Of a stretch of DNA of 18,792 nt, positions 6,008-13,741 are shown in pieces. Location of the stretch: positions 1 through 18,792 of the forward strand of contig JAVBMP010000101.1 of the NCBI GenBank assembly GCA_031552315.1. Direction: 5' to 3'. The notes under the pieces were generated by a model, which ran no database searches, was not told the origin of the DNA, and was given only the letters and a program-made list of their open reading frames with translations. The position numbers were made by a program, and so were the translations under genes. Positions within the stretch are counted from its first letter, which is position 1. Each line of letters starts with the position of its first letter. Source of the DNA: JAVBMP01 sp031552315 (lineage in GTDB: Bacteria > Desulfobacterota > Desulfovibrionia > Desulfovibrionales > Desulfovibrionaceae).

Positions 6008-7546
6008 TTACAGGAAATTCATCAGACTCATCTGCATTATCATGGATGAAGACTTCAGCACCGAGTTATATGCCAGTTGCTGTTGCGACATTTTGGTCAT
6101 AAGCGCGGTGAAGTCAACGTCTTCTACATAGCTGAGTCTTTCTTCCTCGTCCAGAGCTAAATTTTCCAGCTGTTCCCGGGCAGAGGTGACGCGGTTTTCC
6201 CGCCCGCCTATTTCTGTGCGGTAGTTCAGGATGTTCACCATGCTGGACTTGATTTCTTCCAGCGCCCGCTGGCAGCCTTCCTGGCTGTTGGTTTCCAGCG
6301 CGCCCACAAAGCGGCCCACCACTTCAAACATGTTGCGGCCATCGCCGTCATAGACCGGCTGCGCCCCGGTGGTGGAAAAAGGCGGGGCATAAAGCCCGCC
6401 GAACACGTCCTTGCCCACCAGGTTTACCGTTATGTTGGAATGGTTGCCTATGGTAAGGTCAATATCCGCCCGGTGCGGCCGGATGATAAACTGCTGGCCG
6501 TCCGCGGGCAAAGGGTCCGGCAACCCGGCGGTAAGGTTCAAAAAACCGCCGGGCACGGGCAGAGTGGTATTTGCCCCGGCCTCTGGCGTGGTGGCCTGTA
6601 TCCAGGTGCGGCCATCGTCAAAGCTGTAGCTGTAGTTCACCGTGCCGCCGGTGGTGGCGCTGTCTATGCGCACGGCGGTATCGCGGAAAAACGCGCCGGT
6701 GGCCGTGGCCGCTATGGGCGTGCTGTAGGGCTGCACCACAATGGCGTCATTGTCGTCACCCTTGTATTCCGCCGCCGGGCGGGCGATAAGCCAGGTGCCG
6801 TTGCCGGTTTTTTCCCCTTGCGCGGGGTCATAGGCCGTGGTGCTGGCCGCCGGGTTGGCGGCGGTATCCATGGCTATTTTTACGGAACCGGCCAGAAGCG
6901 TGGGCACTCCGGGCGCGGCTGTGGCGTCCCAGGTGCCGGTTTGCCAGGTTTTGCCGCTATCCAGGCTGTATTCAAAATCCGGCTGGTTCAGCAAGGTGTC
7001 GCTTTCTGTAAAGCGCACGGCTATGCTGGAAGCCGCCCCGCCGCTGGACACGTATTTTACCCCGTTCATGCCGGGATCATCCGTGGTTATGCCTATGGAC
7101 GCGTCAAAGGGCGGGTTGGTGGTCTTGTGCCCGGCAAAAATATAGTTGCCGTTGAATTTTGTGTTGCTGAAGGCCAGAAGCTGTTCAAAAATTTGACGCG
7201 CTTCATAGCTTATGTCTGTGCGCTGGTCGGCGCTAAGGGTGCCGGTAGCGCTTTGTTCCGCCAGGGTGAAAAGCCGGGTAAGGTTTTCATGCATCTGGCC
7301 CAGGGTGCTGTCGGCCAGGCTAAGCCAGCCTTCCGCCGCGCTAAGGTTGTCCTTGTACTGTTCTATCATGGACAGGGCGCTGCGGTGGCCCAGCACTTCG
7401 GCCGCGCCGTAAGGGTCGTCTGAAGGGCGGTTGATCTTTTTTTGTGAAGAAGCCTGAATGTTGCTTTCCATCATGTCAGACACGCTGTAATTCATGCGGT
7501 CTACCATGGTGGTATACATCTGGCGTTGTGATACGCGAATGCTCAT
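6008..7546 (-). CDS. flgL: Flagellar hook-associated protein 3, FlgL
   Basis: FlgL is the second hook-filament junction protein, exported by the flagellar type III system. Conserved coiled-coil ends are present: N-terminal MSIRVSQRQMYTTMVDRMNY to about residue 140, including KINRPSDDPYGAAE, and C-terminal about 400-512 (EEIKSSMVNILNYRTEIGGREN to the end). The middle (about 150-395) is a large insertion making the protein 512 aa, against about 300 in enteric FlgL. It contains two copies of a module opening with F/Y-x-x-S-x-D-x-G-x-T-W (residues 191 and 305), also found in FlgK here. Start: ATG with GGGAGG seven bases upstream, preceded by a leader hairpin that looks like a CsrA site. The flgK-flgL gap is 187 bases. 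Confidence 0.93.
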   Translation of the reverse strand: MSIRVSQRQMYTTMVDRMNYSVSDMMESNIQASSQKKINRPSDDPYGAAEVLGHRSALSMIEQYKDNLSAAEGWLSLADSTLGQMHENLTRLFTLAEQSATGTLSADQRTDISYEARQIFEQLLAFSNTKFNGNYIFAGHKTTNPPFDASIGITTDDPGMNGVKYVSSGGAASSIAVRFTESDTLLNQPDFEYSLDSGKTWQTGTWDATAAPGVPTLLAGSVKIAMDTAANPAASTTAYDPAQGEKTGNGTWLIARPAAEYKGDDNDAIVVQPYSTPIAATATGAFFRDTAVRIDSATTGGTVNYSYSFDDGRTWIQATTPEAGANTTLPVPGGFLNLTAGLPDPLPADGQQFIIRPHRADIDLTIGNHSNITVNLVGKDVFGGLYAPPFSTTGAQPVYDGDGRNMFEVVGRFVGALETNSQEGCQRALEEIKSSMVNILNYRTEIGGRENRVTSAREQLENLALDEEERLSYVEDVDFTALMTKMSQQQLAYNSVLKSSSMIMQMSLMNFL

Positions 7547-7551
7547 ATTCG

Positions 7552-7601
7552 CCCTCCCGGTGCATTGGCGGCAAAAATTTCATCCTGTAAATTTTGCCGC
7601 C
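7552..7601 (-). promoter_or_regulatory. Candidate CsrA-binding leader hairpin of flgL
   Basis: On the flgL strand a 13-bp stem with one bulged base (7589-7601 pairs with 7567-7580) shows an 8-nt loop ACAGGATG, with GGA exposed in it. A second GGA sits 28 bases downstream inside the Shine-Dalgarno sequence GGGAGGG (7552-7558). CsrA is known to prefer GGA in hairpin loops with an ACA/AUG-like context and to block ribosomes by bridging such a site to the SD. csrA itself lies just downstream in the same run. Binding is inferred. Confidence 0.55.
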
Positions 7602-7689
7602 TGGCCGCGCTTGCGCGCCGTCCACTGAAATGCTTTATATTGGGCCAGCTTCCCTGCTGCGCCGTTATGACATTTTCGCTTTGAACCTT

Positions 7690-7716
7690 GCAAGCTTATT
7701 GATGCAATAAGCTTGC
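7690..7716 (-). other. 11-bp perfect stem-loop between flgK and flgL
   Basis: GCAAGCTTATT and AATAAGCTTGC (7690-7700 and 7706-7716) pair perfectly around the 5-nt loop GATGC. It lies 17 bases after the flgK stop. No T-run follows on the minus strand, so it is more likely an mRNA-stabilising or processing hairpin than a full terminator. The remaining gap to flgL holds no convincing promoter. Confidence 0.55.
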
Positions 7717-7733
7717 CGTATGCTCCATAACCG

Positions 7734-9866
7734 CTATTGCTTCAAAGAAAGCAGGGTTTGCAGCATCTGATCCGCTGTGGTTATAAGCTTGGCCGCCGCC
7801 TTGTAGGAGGCCTGAAACTTTATAAGGTTGCTCATTTCTTCATCCAGGTTCACGCCGGAAATAGATTCCTGCTGTGTGGCAAGATCTTCCGCCTTGGTTT
7901 TTTGCAGAGCGTAATTGAACTTGGCCGCCGCTGTTTCCCCGCCGATGTTGGAAACCATGTTGGCGTAAAACCCGTTCAGGGTTTGCGTGCTGGTTTTTTG
8001 GTTCCAACGGGTAAATTCAAGGTAAACGCTGTTAAGCTTGGCCATTTCCTTGGCGTTTTGGTTATCGCCGGGGTTAAATTCCGCCCCGCCGTTCACCTTG
8101 CCCGCGTTGATGCGGTTGCGGTCTTGCGCCACAGCTTCATTCAGTTCAAAAGTGGCCCCGTTTTCACCCTTGAAAAAGGTGTTTATGCCAAGGGCCGCCA
8201 GCACGCCGGTGGTGTCATCGGCCACGGCGAAGTTGTAACCCGCGTTGGCGGTTATTTGCAGCCGGTTGTCAATTACCGTGGCTGTAACATAGGTGCCCAT
8301 GCTGGCGTTTATGCTGGCGACAATGCCGTCCAGGCTGCCCGCCATGGGGCTGCCGCTGGTGTTGTTCGGGTCATAGTTTACGGTAAAGGCGTTGGCAATG
8401 CCCGGGTCTGGCAGCACGGCCTTGCCTGTGGCCGCGTCATAAATGGCAAAGGTAAAGTTGCCGGATTGCAGCTTTTCCCCAAACAGGCAGCCGGAATTTT
8501 CCATAGCCAGGGGCACGTCTGAACGGTTTACCCGGTAGTCGCCAAGGGCGACAGTCATGGCGCTAAGGCCCGCGCCCTGGCTGTGCAGGCGGTTTACTTC
8601 ATAGGTAAGGGTACGCATGAAGCTGGTAAGCTGGTCGCGGTAATCTTCCGCCTGGTAATCGCGGAAGATCAGGTTGCCGGCAATGGCCCCGCCGGTGATG
8701 CGCCGGGTGTTTTCCGTGCCGTCCGCGTAGACCTGCGGGCTTATGTTCAGGGGGCCGATTGTTGGCTCTACCCAATAGACCGAAGACTTGGGCACTATGG
8801 TGAAGTTGTCGCCCACGTTCAGGTTGTTGGTGCCGGTAAAGCTTATATCAAGGTCTTTTACGCGCACCTTGTTGTCTGAATCATAAGCGGTAAATTCCAG
8901 CGGGCTGCCGTTGTTGTCTGTAAGCCAGGTGCGCCCGCCGTCCAGTGATACCTGAAACTTGGCCGCTGTAGCCGGGGGCGGGGTTGTGGTGGCTATTTCA
9001 CCGGCCTGGGTAACCTTTATGGTGTATTCATAGCCGTCCACGCCGCCAAACTGGATGTCGCCATCAAAGGGGGTAACGCCATTGGTCATTACTTCCTTGT
9101 TGGAATAGGCGCCCATGAAGTCCAGCTTGAAGGGCACAAATTCATCAACCAGGGTATAGCCGGCCTTGGTGTTGATAATGTAGTTGCCCGCGCCCTTGTC
9201 TATGACGTCTATGTCGATCAGTTCAGAAAGTTCACGCACCTTAAGGTCGCGCATGTCCAGCAGCGAGTTCGGGTTGTTGGTGCCGGGGTTGGTGTGGGCG
9301 CTTATTTGCTTGTTAAGGTCGGCAATGTCCTGAATAAGCGAGTTGGCGCGTTCCACCTGTTCGCTTACCTGGTTGTTCACCCGTTCAATCATGTTGGAAA
9401 TGCTGGTGTCCGTGCCTTTTACGATGTCGCTGAGCACCTGGGCCTTGCTAAGCAGGGCCTCACGCGAGGGCTGGTCGCCGGGCCATTGGGCCAGCTTGTC
9501 CCACGCGTTGAAAAAATCTTGCATGGCGGCGGAAAGGCCGGGGGTGTTGGATTCATTGAAAAGCGTTTCCAGCCCTTTCAATTGATCCAGCTGGGTTTCC
9601 CAGCGTTTTTCGTCCGTGTGGGTGTTCAGGTAGCTGCGTTCAATGAACTTGTCAAAATAACGGTAAACCTCGGCAGCCTTTACGCCCTGTCCCATCTGCC
9701 CCGGACGGTAGTCCAGAGAAGGCCATTCTTCAAGACGCACCGCCTGACGGCTGTAGCCCGTGGTGTTGACGTTGGCAATGTTGTTGCCTGTGGTCTGAAT
9801 GGCGGTTTGTGAGGCAAAAAGCGCCCCATTGCCTATGTAGAGGACAGAGTTTACGCTGCTGGCCAT
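7734..9866 (-). CDS. flgK: Flagellar hook-associated protein 1, FlgK
   Basis: FlgK is the first hook-filament junction protein, exported with the help of FlgN. The N-terminal rod-like motif is clear (ALFASQTAIQTTGNNIANVN, then TGYSRQAVRLE, residues 16-46), followed by coiled coil to about 220. The C-terminus carries the matching heptad helix (SGVNLDEEMSNLIKFQASY to the end). At 710 aa it is longer than the 547-aa enteric protein because of the variable middle, which includes one FQVSLDGGRTW module (residues 304-359) like those in FlgL. GGGAGG lies ahead of ATG, within the end of flgN; the two genes are 3 bases apart and translationally coupled. Confidence 0.95.
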   Translation of the reverse strand: MASSVNSVLYIGNGALFASQTAIQTTGNNIANVNTTGYSRQAVRLEEWPSLDYRPGQMGQGVKAAEVYRYFDKFIERSYLNTHTDEKRWETQLDQLKGLETLFNESNTPGLSAAMQDFFNAWDKLAQWPGDQPSREALLSKAQVLSDIVKGTDTSISNMIERVNNQVSEQVERANSLIQDIADLNKQISAHTNPGTNNPNSLLDMRDLKVRELSELIDIDVIDKGAGNYIINTKAGYTLVDEFVPFKLDFMGAYSNKEVMTNGVTPFDGDIQFGGVDGYEYTIKVTQAGEIATTTPPPATAAKFQVSLDGGRTWLTDNNGSPLEFTAYDSDNKVRVKDLDISFTGTNNLNVGDNFTIVPKSSVYWVEPTIGPLNISPQVYADGTENTRRITGGAIAGNLIFRDYQAEDYRDQLTSFMRTLTYEVNRLHSQGAGLSAMTVALGDYRVNRSDVPLAMENSGCLFGEKLQSGNFTFAIYDAATGKAVLPDPGIANAFTVNYDPNNTSGSPMAGSLDGIVASINASMGTYVTATVIDNRLQITANAGYNFAVADDTTGVLAALGINTFFKGENGATFELNEAVAQDRNRINAGKVNGGAEFNPGDNQNAKEMAKLNSVYLEFTRWNQKTSTQTLNGFYANMVSNIGGETAAAKFNYALQKTKAEDLATQQESISGVNLDEEMSNLIKFQASYKAAAKLITTADQMLQTLLSLKQ

Positions 9867-9869
9867 GGT

Positions 9870-10334
9870 TTACAACCTCCCGTTCAAAATGGCGGCCTGG
9901 GGGCGGGGGTTGGTAAAGCTGCCCTTGCGTCCGTAAACCACCTGGGTTTTTGGCACAACCTGGTTATGCAAAAAAGTCATGAGTTCATGGCTCTGATCCA
10001 ACAGGGCCAAAGAAAGTTCCGCGTTTTGCGCGGCCTGCCGGGCGCAGCGCTGTTCCGCCGCGTCTATGAGCGTGAACAGTTTTTTGACGCTGGCCCCTTC
10101 TTCTTCCGGCAACATCTGGGCATATTCCGCCAGACGGGTGCCGTGCATCATTTCCTTCAGTTCCGTGCGTTCCACGGCAAGCTGACGCAAAAGTTCATGC
10201 ATGGAAAATTCCAGGTTCACAATATCGTCTGTTCTGCGCTTGGTAAGCAGATCAAATTCTTCATCCAGCAGGCCTTCAAGCACTTGCAGGCCCCCATGCT
10301 GGCGGGTGAGGTTGGAATGGATGACATCAAACAT
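9870..10334 (-). CDS. flgN: FlgN family flagellar export chaperone
   Basis: A 154-residue, almost fully helical protein with the FlgN layout: N-terminal helices (VLEGLLDEEFDLLTKRRTDD), a middle Glu-rich coiled coil and a C-terminal helix. In the family this chaperone binds the C-termini of FlgK and FlgL in the cytosol and delivers them to the export gate. Its position directly ahead of flgK supports the call strongly, since sequence conservation in the family is low. AAGGAAG lies seven bases before ATG. The 75-base gap to flgJ is AT-rich, with a TATGATAAT stretch on the coding strand that could be a -10 box, but no good -35 box is seen. Confidence 0.8.
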   Translation of the reverse strand: MFDVIHSNLTRQHGGLQVLEGLLDEEFDLLTKRRTDDIVNLEFSMHELLRQLAVERTELKEMMHGTRLAEYAQMLPEEEGASVKKLFTLIDAAEQRCARQAAQNAELSLALLDQSHELMTFLHNQVVPKTQVVYGRKGSFTNPRPQAAILNGRL

Positions 10335-10409
10335 AACTGACTTCCTTTTTTGGACTGCGAATAAATCAAATTATCATATGCAAAATTTATGCCTATGTTT
10401 GGATTGCCG

Positions 10410-11867
10410 CTAAAGTTTAATGTTCAGGGAAGCGCTTTCCTGACCGGCCGGGGCGCGTCGGGTGGAAAGGTTGTGCAGCAGCGTGTTCAGCGCGGCTTCC
10501 TCCGCTGGTGACGCGGGCTGGTTGACCATGCCCGCGGCGCTGTTCGCGCCTGTGTCCGGGCCGCTGCCCGCATTCGCGCTGTTGGCCGGGCCGGCGGCAT
10601 TATTGGCGGCCGGTCCTGCCTGCTGCGGCCGGGCCTGCCCATTGGCCAGTCCGTTGGCCAGTCCGTTGGTCAGGCCGTTAGTCAGGCCGTTGGGCAGCTT
10701 CACCTCACGCCCGGCGGCCATGGCGTTGGGCTGGGCCAGTTCCGTACGCGTTTGCGCCTGCTGGCCGCCGTCCAGGCTTTCAAGCCGGGCGGCCTGGCCG
10801 CTTTGCCGCTTGCTTGTCCGGCGGTTGCCCATGGCCTGTGAAGGCGGGGCCTGATTGGGGGCGGAAACCGGGGCAAGGCGGTTGCGGTAGGCTGTAAGGT
10901 CTATGGGCTTTTCCGCCGCTTTTCCCGCGTTTGCCTTTTCCATAGCCGCGCCGGGCTGCATTGCGCCGGGCTGGGCCGTATCGCCCTGGCTTATGGGCCG
11001 GGCGGCCACTTCGCCACGCATTTCGTTGAGGGCCTGATCCAGTATCTTGCGATCCTGCGGTGAAAGGGTGCTACCCGCGCCGGGTTGGGCCGCGCCAGCA
11101 TCCGTTACCGCTTCCGCCGCGCTGCCGGGGTCTTGGGCCGGGCCGTAAAGCGGGGCCTTGTCCGAAACTTTGCCCAGCGCCGTGCTTTGGCCCAGCGCCT
11201 CGTCAAAGTTCGCGTAGGCGGGCTGCCCTTGCTGCCCTTGCGCCGGGGCATTGCTGCCCGCGGCCTGACCGGAAGCTGTGGACACCGGGATAGCGGAATT
11301 TTCTTCAAGTTCCGTATAAAGGTCATTGCTTGCGCCGGGCTTTGCCCCGTTTTGCGCCGCTGCCTTGCCTACATTTTGGCCAGCGCCCGGGCCAGCGTTT
11401 GGGCCGGCGTTTTGGCCGGGCGCTTCTGCCCCTTCGCCCACCTTGCCGAAACGCAGGTTGGACGGCGTGCTGCCGGAAGAAAGGCGCTGCGGGCTGTGTG
11501 AAGACGCGTCACGGCTGCTTTGCGCCAAACGCTGGTTAAGCTGTTCATAAAGCATATCCGCCAGCCCTATGCCCCCGGCAGAGGACATTTTTTTGGAAAA
11601 TTCCTGGTCATACATTCCCTGCCAGGTTTCTTCATCCCGGCTATGCAAATATCCGCTTTTGTTGACGTTCTGGCGCATCTGTTCCCACATTTTTTGCAGG
11701 AAGACAGATTCAAACCCTTCACAGGCTTCGCGCAGCTTGGCCTGCTTGTCCGGCGCGCCGGAAAGGTTTTTTTGCAGGGCGTCCATTTGCAGCTTTTGCT
11801 GCACCAGATTTTGCTGGGCCATGGCATTGGCCGCCAGGCCGGCATCCATGGGGGACATGTTACTCAT
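10410..11867 (-). CDS. flgJ: FlgJ-type rod-binding protein with long low-complexity tail
   Basis: Residues about 40-112 (REACEGFESVFLQKMWEQMR, then SRDEETWQGMYDQEFSKKMS and GGIGLADMLYEQL) form the rod-binding domain of FlgJ, which caps the growing rod in the periplasm. The rest (about 115-485) is low complexity, rich in Ala, Gly, Gln, Asn and Pro, with no glucosaminidase or peptidase motif, so the wall-cutting half of enteric-type FlgJ is absent. A stretch near residues 390-410 repeats NGLT/NGLA, encoded by a 12-bp tandem repeat. A conserved-looking end (PAEEAALNTLLHNL) closes the protein. Its ATG follows the flgI TAA with no gap, and GGAGG lies nine bases upstream inside flgI. Confidence 0.85.
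   Translation of the reverse strand: MSNMSPMDAGLAANAMAQQNLVQQKLQMDALQKNLSGAPDKQAKLREACEGFESVFLQKMWEQMRQNVNKSGYLHSRDEETWQGMYDQEFSKKMSSAGGIGLADMLYEQLNQRLAQSSRDASSHSPQRLSSGSTPSNLRFGKVGEGAEAPGQNAGPNAGPGAGQNVGKAAAQNGAKPGASNDLYTELEENSAIPVSTASGQAAGSNAPAQGQQGQPAYANFDEALGQSTALGKVSDKAPLYGPAQDPGSAAEAVTDAGAAQPGAGSTLSPQDRKILDQALNEMRGEVAARPISQGDTAQPGAMQPGAAMEKANAGKAAEKPIDLTAYRNRLAPVSAPNQAPPSQAMGNRRTSKRQSGQAARLESLDGGQQAQTRTELAQPNAMAAGREVKLPNGLTNGLTNGLANGLANGQARPQQAGPAANNAAGPANSANAGSGPDTGANSAAGMVNQPASPAEEAALNTLLHNLSTRRAPAGQESASLNIKL
10639..10698. repeat. 12-bp tandem repeat, five units, inside flgJ
   Basis: Five consecutive 12-bp units of the form CCGTTGGCCAGT (first CCATTGGCCAGT, then CCGTTGGTCAGG, CCGTTAGTCAGG, CCGTTGGGCAGC) encode repeated NGLA/NGLT on the other strand. 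The length is a multiple of three, so copy-number change would keep the frame. Confidence 0.8.
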
Positions 11868-12983
11868 TTAAATAACCTCCAAAGTTCCGTGCAGAGAGCC
11901 TGACGCCTTCAGGGCGCGCAGTATGGAGATAATGTCGCGCGGGGTTGCGCCCACGGAATTTAGCCCGTCAACCAGTTCTTGCAGGGTGGCCCCTTCAATC
12001 ACGTTCAGCTTGCGCTGTTCTTCCCGCCCGGCAATGTCCGTGCTGGGGGTAACAACGGTGCTGCCGCCGCCAAAGGGCGCGATGGGCTGTGAAACATCAA
12101 GGTTTTCCTGCACCACTACCTGAAGGTTGCCATGCGCCACGGCCACGCGGGAAATGCGCACGTTCCGGCCCAGGATGATGGTGCCGGTTTTTTCATCCAC
12201 CACTATCTTGGCGGGCATGTCGGGCACAACTTCAATATTTTCTATAGATGCCATAAGGGGCACGATGTTGCCGCGAAATTCCGCCGGCACTTCGATATCA
12301 ATGGTGGAAACGTCAACCGGGCGGGCAAAGTTGCCGCCCAAAGCCGCGTTAAGAGATTCCGCAACCTGGTTGGTGGTGGAAAAGTCCGGGGTGTGCATGG
12401 AAAGCACCAGCTTGTCCATGTTGTTAAATTCAAAGGGGATGGAACGTTCCACTATGCCGCCGTTGGGTACCTGCCCGACAGTAGAAATGTTTTTCTGGGC
12501 CTGGGCCTGGTCGCCGGTTATGCTGAAGCCGCCAATGGTCAGGGCGCCTTGCGCCAGCACATAGACGTTGCCGTCCACGCCCTTCAGCGGGGTTTGCAGC
12601 AAAATGCCGCCCAAAAGACTGGTGGCATCACCCAGTGAGGAAACCGTAACGTCAAGGCGGGTGCCGGGCTTGGATGAAACCGGCATGCGCGCGGTAACCA
12701 TGACGGCGGCCACGTTTTTCGGCTTCAGCTGGCGCGGGTCAACGGCCACGCCCACTTTATCCAGCATGTTCGCCATGCTGCGCATGGTGAAGGTGGAATC
12801 TTTTTTGTCGCCCGTGCCGGAAAGACCAACCACCAGGCCGTAACCTATAAGCTGGTTGTCGCGCACGCCGCCAAAAGAAGCGATGTCCTTCAGGCGCACG
12901 GCCTCCGCCTGCCATACCGGCAACAGAAAAAACAGGGCCAGCAGTACAAGCGGGGTCTTATATTTTATGGAACGGGTAAACAT
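11868..12983 (-). CDS. flgI: Flagellar P-ring protein FlgI
   Basis: FlgI forms the P-ring in the peptidoglycan around the flagellar rod. From the chosen start the 371-aa protein has a Sec signal peptide (MFTRSIKYKTPLVLLALFFL, likely cleavage after QAEA) and the family sequence throughout: VRLKDIASFGGVRDNQLIGY, GLSGTGDKKDSTF, the mid-region FSITGDQAQAQKN and C-terminal GATLQELVDGLNSVGATPRD. AGGAG sits seven bases before the ATG at 12983; a TTG at 13004 in the same frame has no such support. It is the first gene of the run on this side, divergent from the ATP synthase genes; flgF, flgG, flgA and flgH are not upstream of it here. Confidence 0.95.
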   Translation of the reverse strand: MFTRSIKYKTPLVLLALFFLLPVWQAEAVRLKDIASFGGVRDNQLIGYGLVVGLSGTGDKKDSTFTMRSMANMLDKVGVAVDPRQLKPKNVAAVMVTARMPVSSKPGTRLDVTVSSLGDATSLLGGILLQTPLKGVDGNVYVLAQGALTIGGFSITGDQAQAQKNISTVGQVPNGGIVERSIPFEFNNMDKLVLSMHTPDFSTTNQVAESLNAALGGNFARPVDVSTIDIEVPAEFRGNIVPLMASIENIEVVPDMPAKIVVDEKTGTIILGRNVRISRVAVAHGNLQVVVQENLDVSQPIAPFGGGSTVVTPSTDIAGREEQRKLNVIEGATLQELVDGLNSVGATPRDIISILRALKASGSLHGTLEVI

Positions 12984-13130
12984 AAACAGGCTCCTTGCAA
13001 ACAATCAAATGTTGGTGGTTCCGCATTCGGGAACAGAGATTTTGCCTACATCAAGCAAAAAATGTTCCACAAAATAAAAACTTGTGTTTACAGCTAATTA
13101 TTGCGTAGAAAGCGGCAAGCTTCGTCCGCC

Positions 13131-13206
13131 TGTCAACTTGCTGACAAAATTCTTTGCCCGTGCGGCCTGCTTTGGCAGCCAATAAGCGCTTGACTGGGCA
13201 GGTCAA
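13131..13206 (+). promoter_or_regulatory. Inverted-repeat sites in the flgI/atpI divergent region
   Basis: TGTCA-N6-TGACA (13131-13146) and TTGAC-N7-GTCAA (13190-13206) are two short palindromes built from the same half-site. TTGACT at 13190 could also be a -35 box for the ATP synthase genes, though its -10 partner is poor. They resemble dimeric regulator sites, possibly of the Crp/Fnr type, but the spacing does not match one I can name with confidence. Confidence 0.3.
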
Positions 13207-13286
13207 AAGTGGTAGCAAAAGCAGTTCAGAATATTTTGGTCCAAGCAGGCCGCCAAGGCCTTGAGTTGTTTGACAGAGTGGGGTTT

Positions 13287-13715
13287 ATGCTGAAACGCGC
13301 GCGCGTGCCCATAGAAGCCTTTTTTTACCGCCGCGGCATAAAGGCCCCGGAACTGTTGGCGCTGTTAAGCGCGCAGTCCCTGCTTGTTTTGGCAAGCGCC
13401 CTTGCGGGGCTGCTTGTGGCGCTTTTAAGCGGATGGAATTTGTGGCTTTTGTATTTCGCCCTGGGCGCGGCTTTGGCCCTGTTCAACTTTTGGGGCCTGG
13501 CAAATTTCACCATGAAGGTTTTTGACTCCGGGGCCGCGTATAGCAAGGCCTTGGCATTGCGGCAGTTTTTTTCTTTCTTGTTCCGCTTTGCCTTAACCGC
13601 CGCTCTCTTGATTTTTTTTCGCAATGCAATTATTCCGATTGTTGCCGGTTTAAGCAGTTTTGTTTTGCTTTTAACTTTATACGGTCTGGCGCGCGTTTGC
13701 CGCCTTAAAACCTGA
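13287..13715 (+). CDS. atpI: ATP synthase subunit I-like membrane protein
   Basis: A small hydrophobic protein (142 aa from this start) with four likely membrane helices: LLALLSAQSLLVLASALAGL, LLYFALGAALALFNFWGL, FFSFLFRFALTAALLIFF and a last one ending LLLTLYGLARV. Position just before atpB and the four-helix layout fit AtpI, thought to help c-ring assembly or magnesium uptake. The start is uncertain: ATG at 13287 with GAG/GGGG just upstream, or a GTG at 13209 that adds 26 residues (CAGG upstream). I prefer the ATG since MLKRARVPIEAFFYRRGIK reads like a natural N-terminus before the first helix. Confidence 0.7.
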   Translation: MLKRARVPIEAFFYRRGIKAPELLALLSAQSLLVLASALAGLLVALLSGWNLWLLYFALGAALALFNFWGLANFTMKVFDSGAAYSKALALRQFFSFLFRFALTAALLIFFRNAIIPIVAGLSSFVLLLTLYGLARVCRLKT

Positions 13716-13741
13716 CCAGTCAAGCCAGCAGGAGGCCTTTG

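Noticed and set aside
4844..6049. 401-codon + strand ORF opposite fliW, csrA and the unknown gene
   Set aside because: Its product matches no family, and the minus strand carries clear fliW and csrA in the same place; long antisense frames are usual in GC-rich genes.
6440..7423. 327-codon + strand ORF opposite flgL
   Set aside because: Low-complexity Gly/Arg/Ala-rich antisense frame of a clear flgL gene.
7634..7656. Sigma-54-like promoter TGG...GC before flgL
   Set aside because: The GG to GC spacing is 11 rather than 10 bases, and the -12 element is poor.
10410..10560. FlgM (anti-sigma-28) domain fused to the end of FlgJ
   Set aside because: The C-terminal residues are helical but show no FlgM pattern, so a fusion cannot be supported.
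12984..13004. TTG start for flgI seven codons upstream
   Set aside because: The AGGAG ribosome site lies between this TTG and the ATG at 12983, so the ATG is the start.
13170..13188. Sigma-54-like TTGGCA...GC on + before the ATP synthase genes
   Set aside because: The spacing fits but the TT of the -12 box and the C of the -24 box are missing; it is also part of a small palindrome TTGGCAGCCAA.
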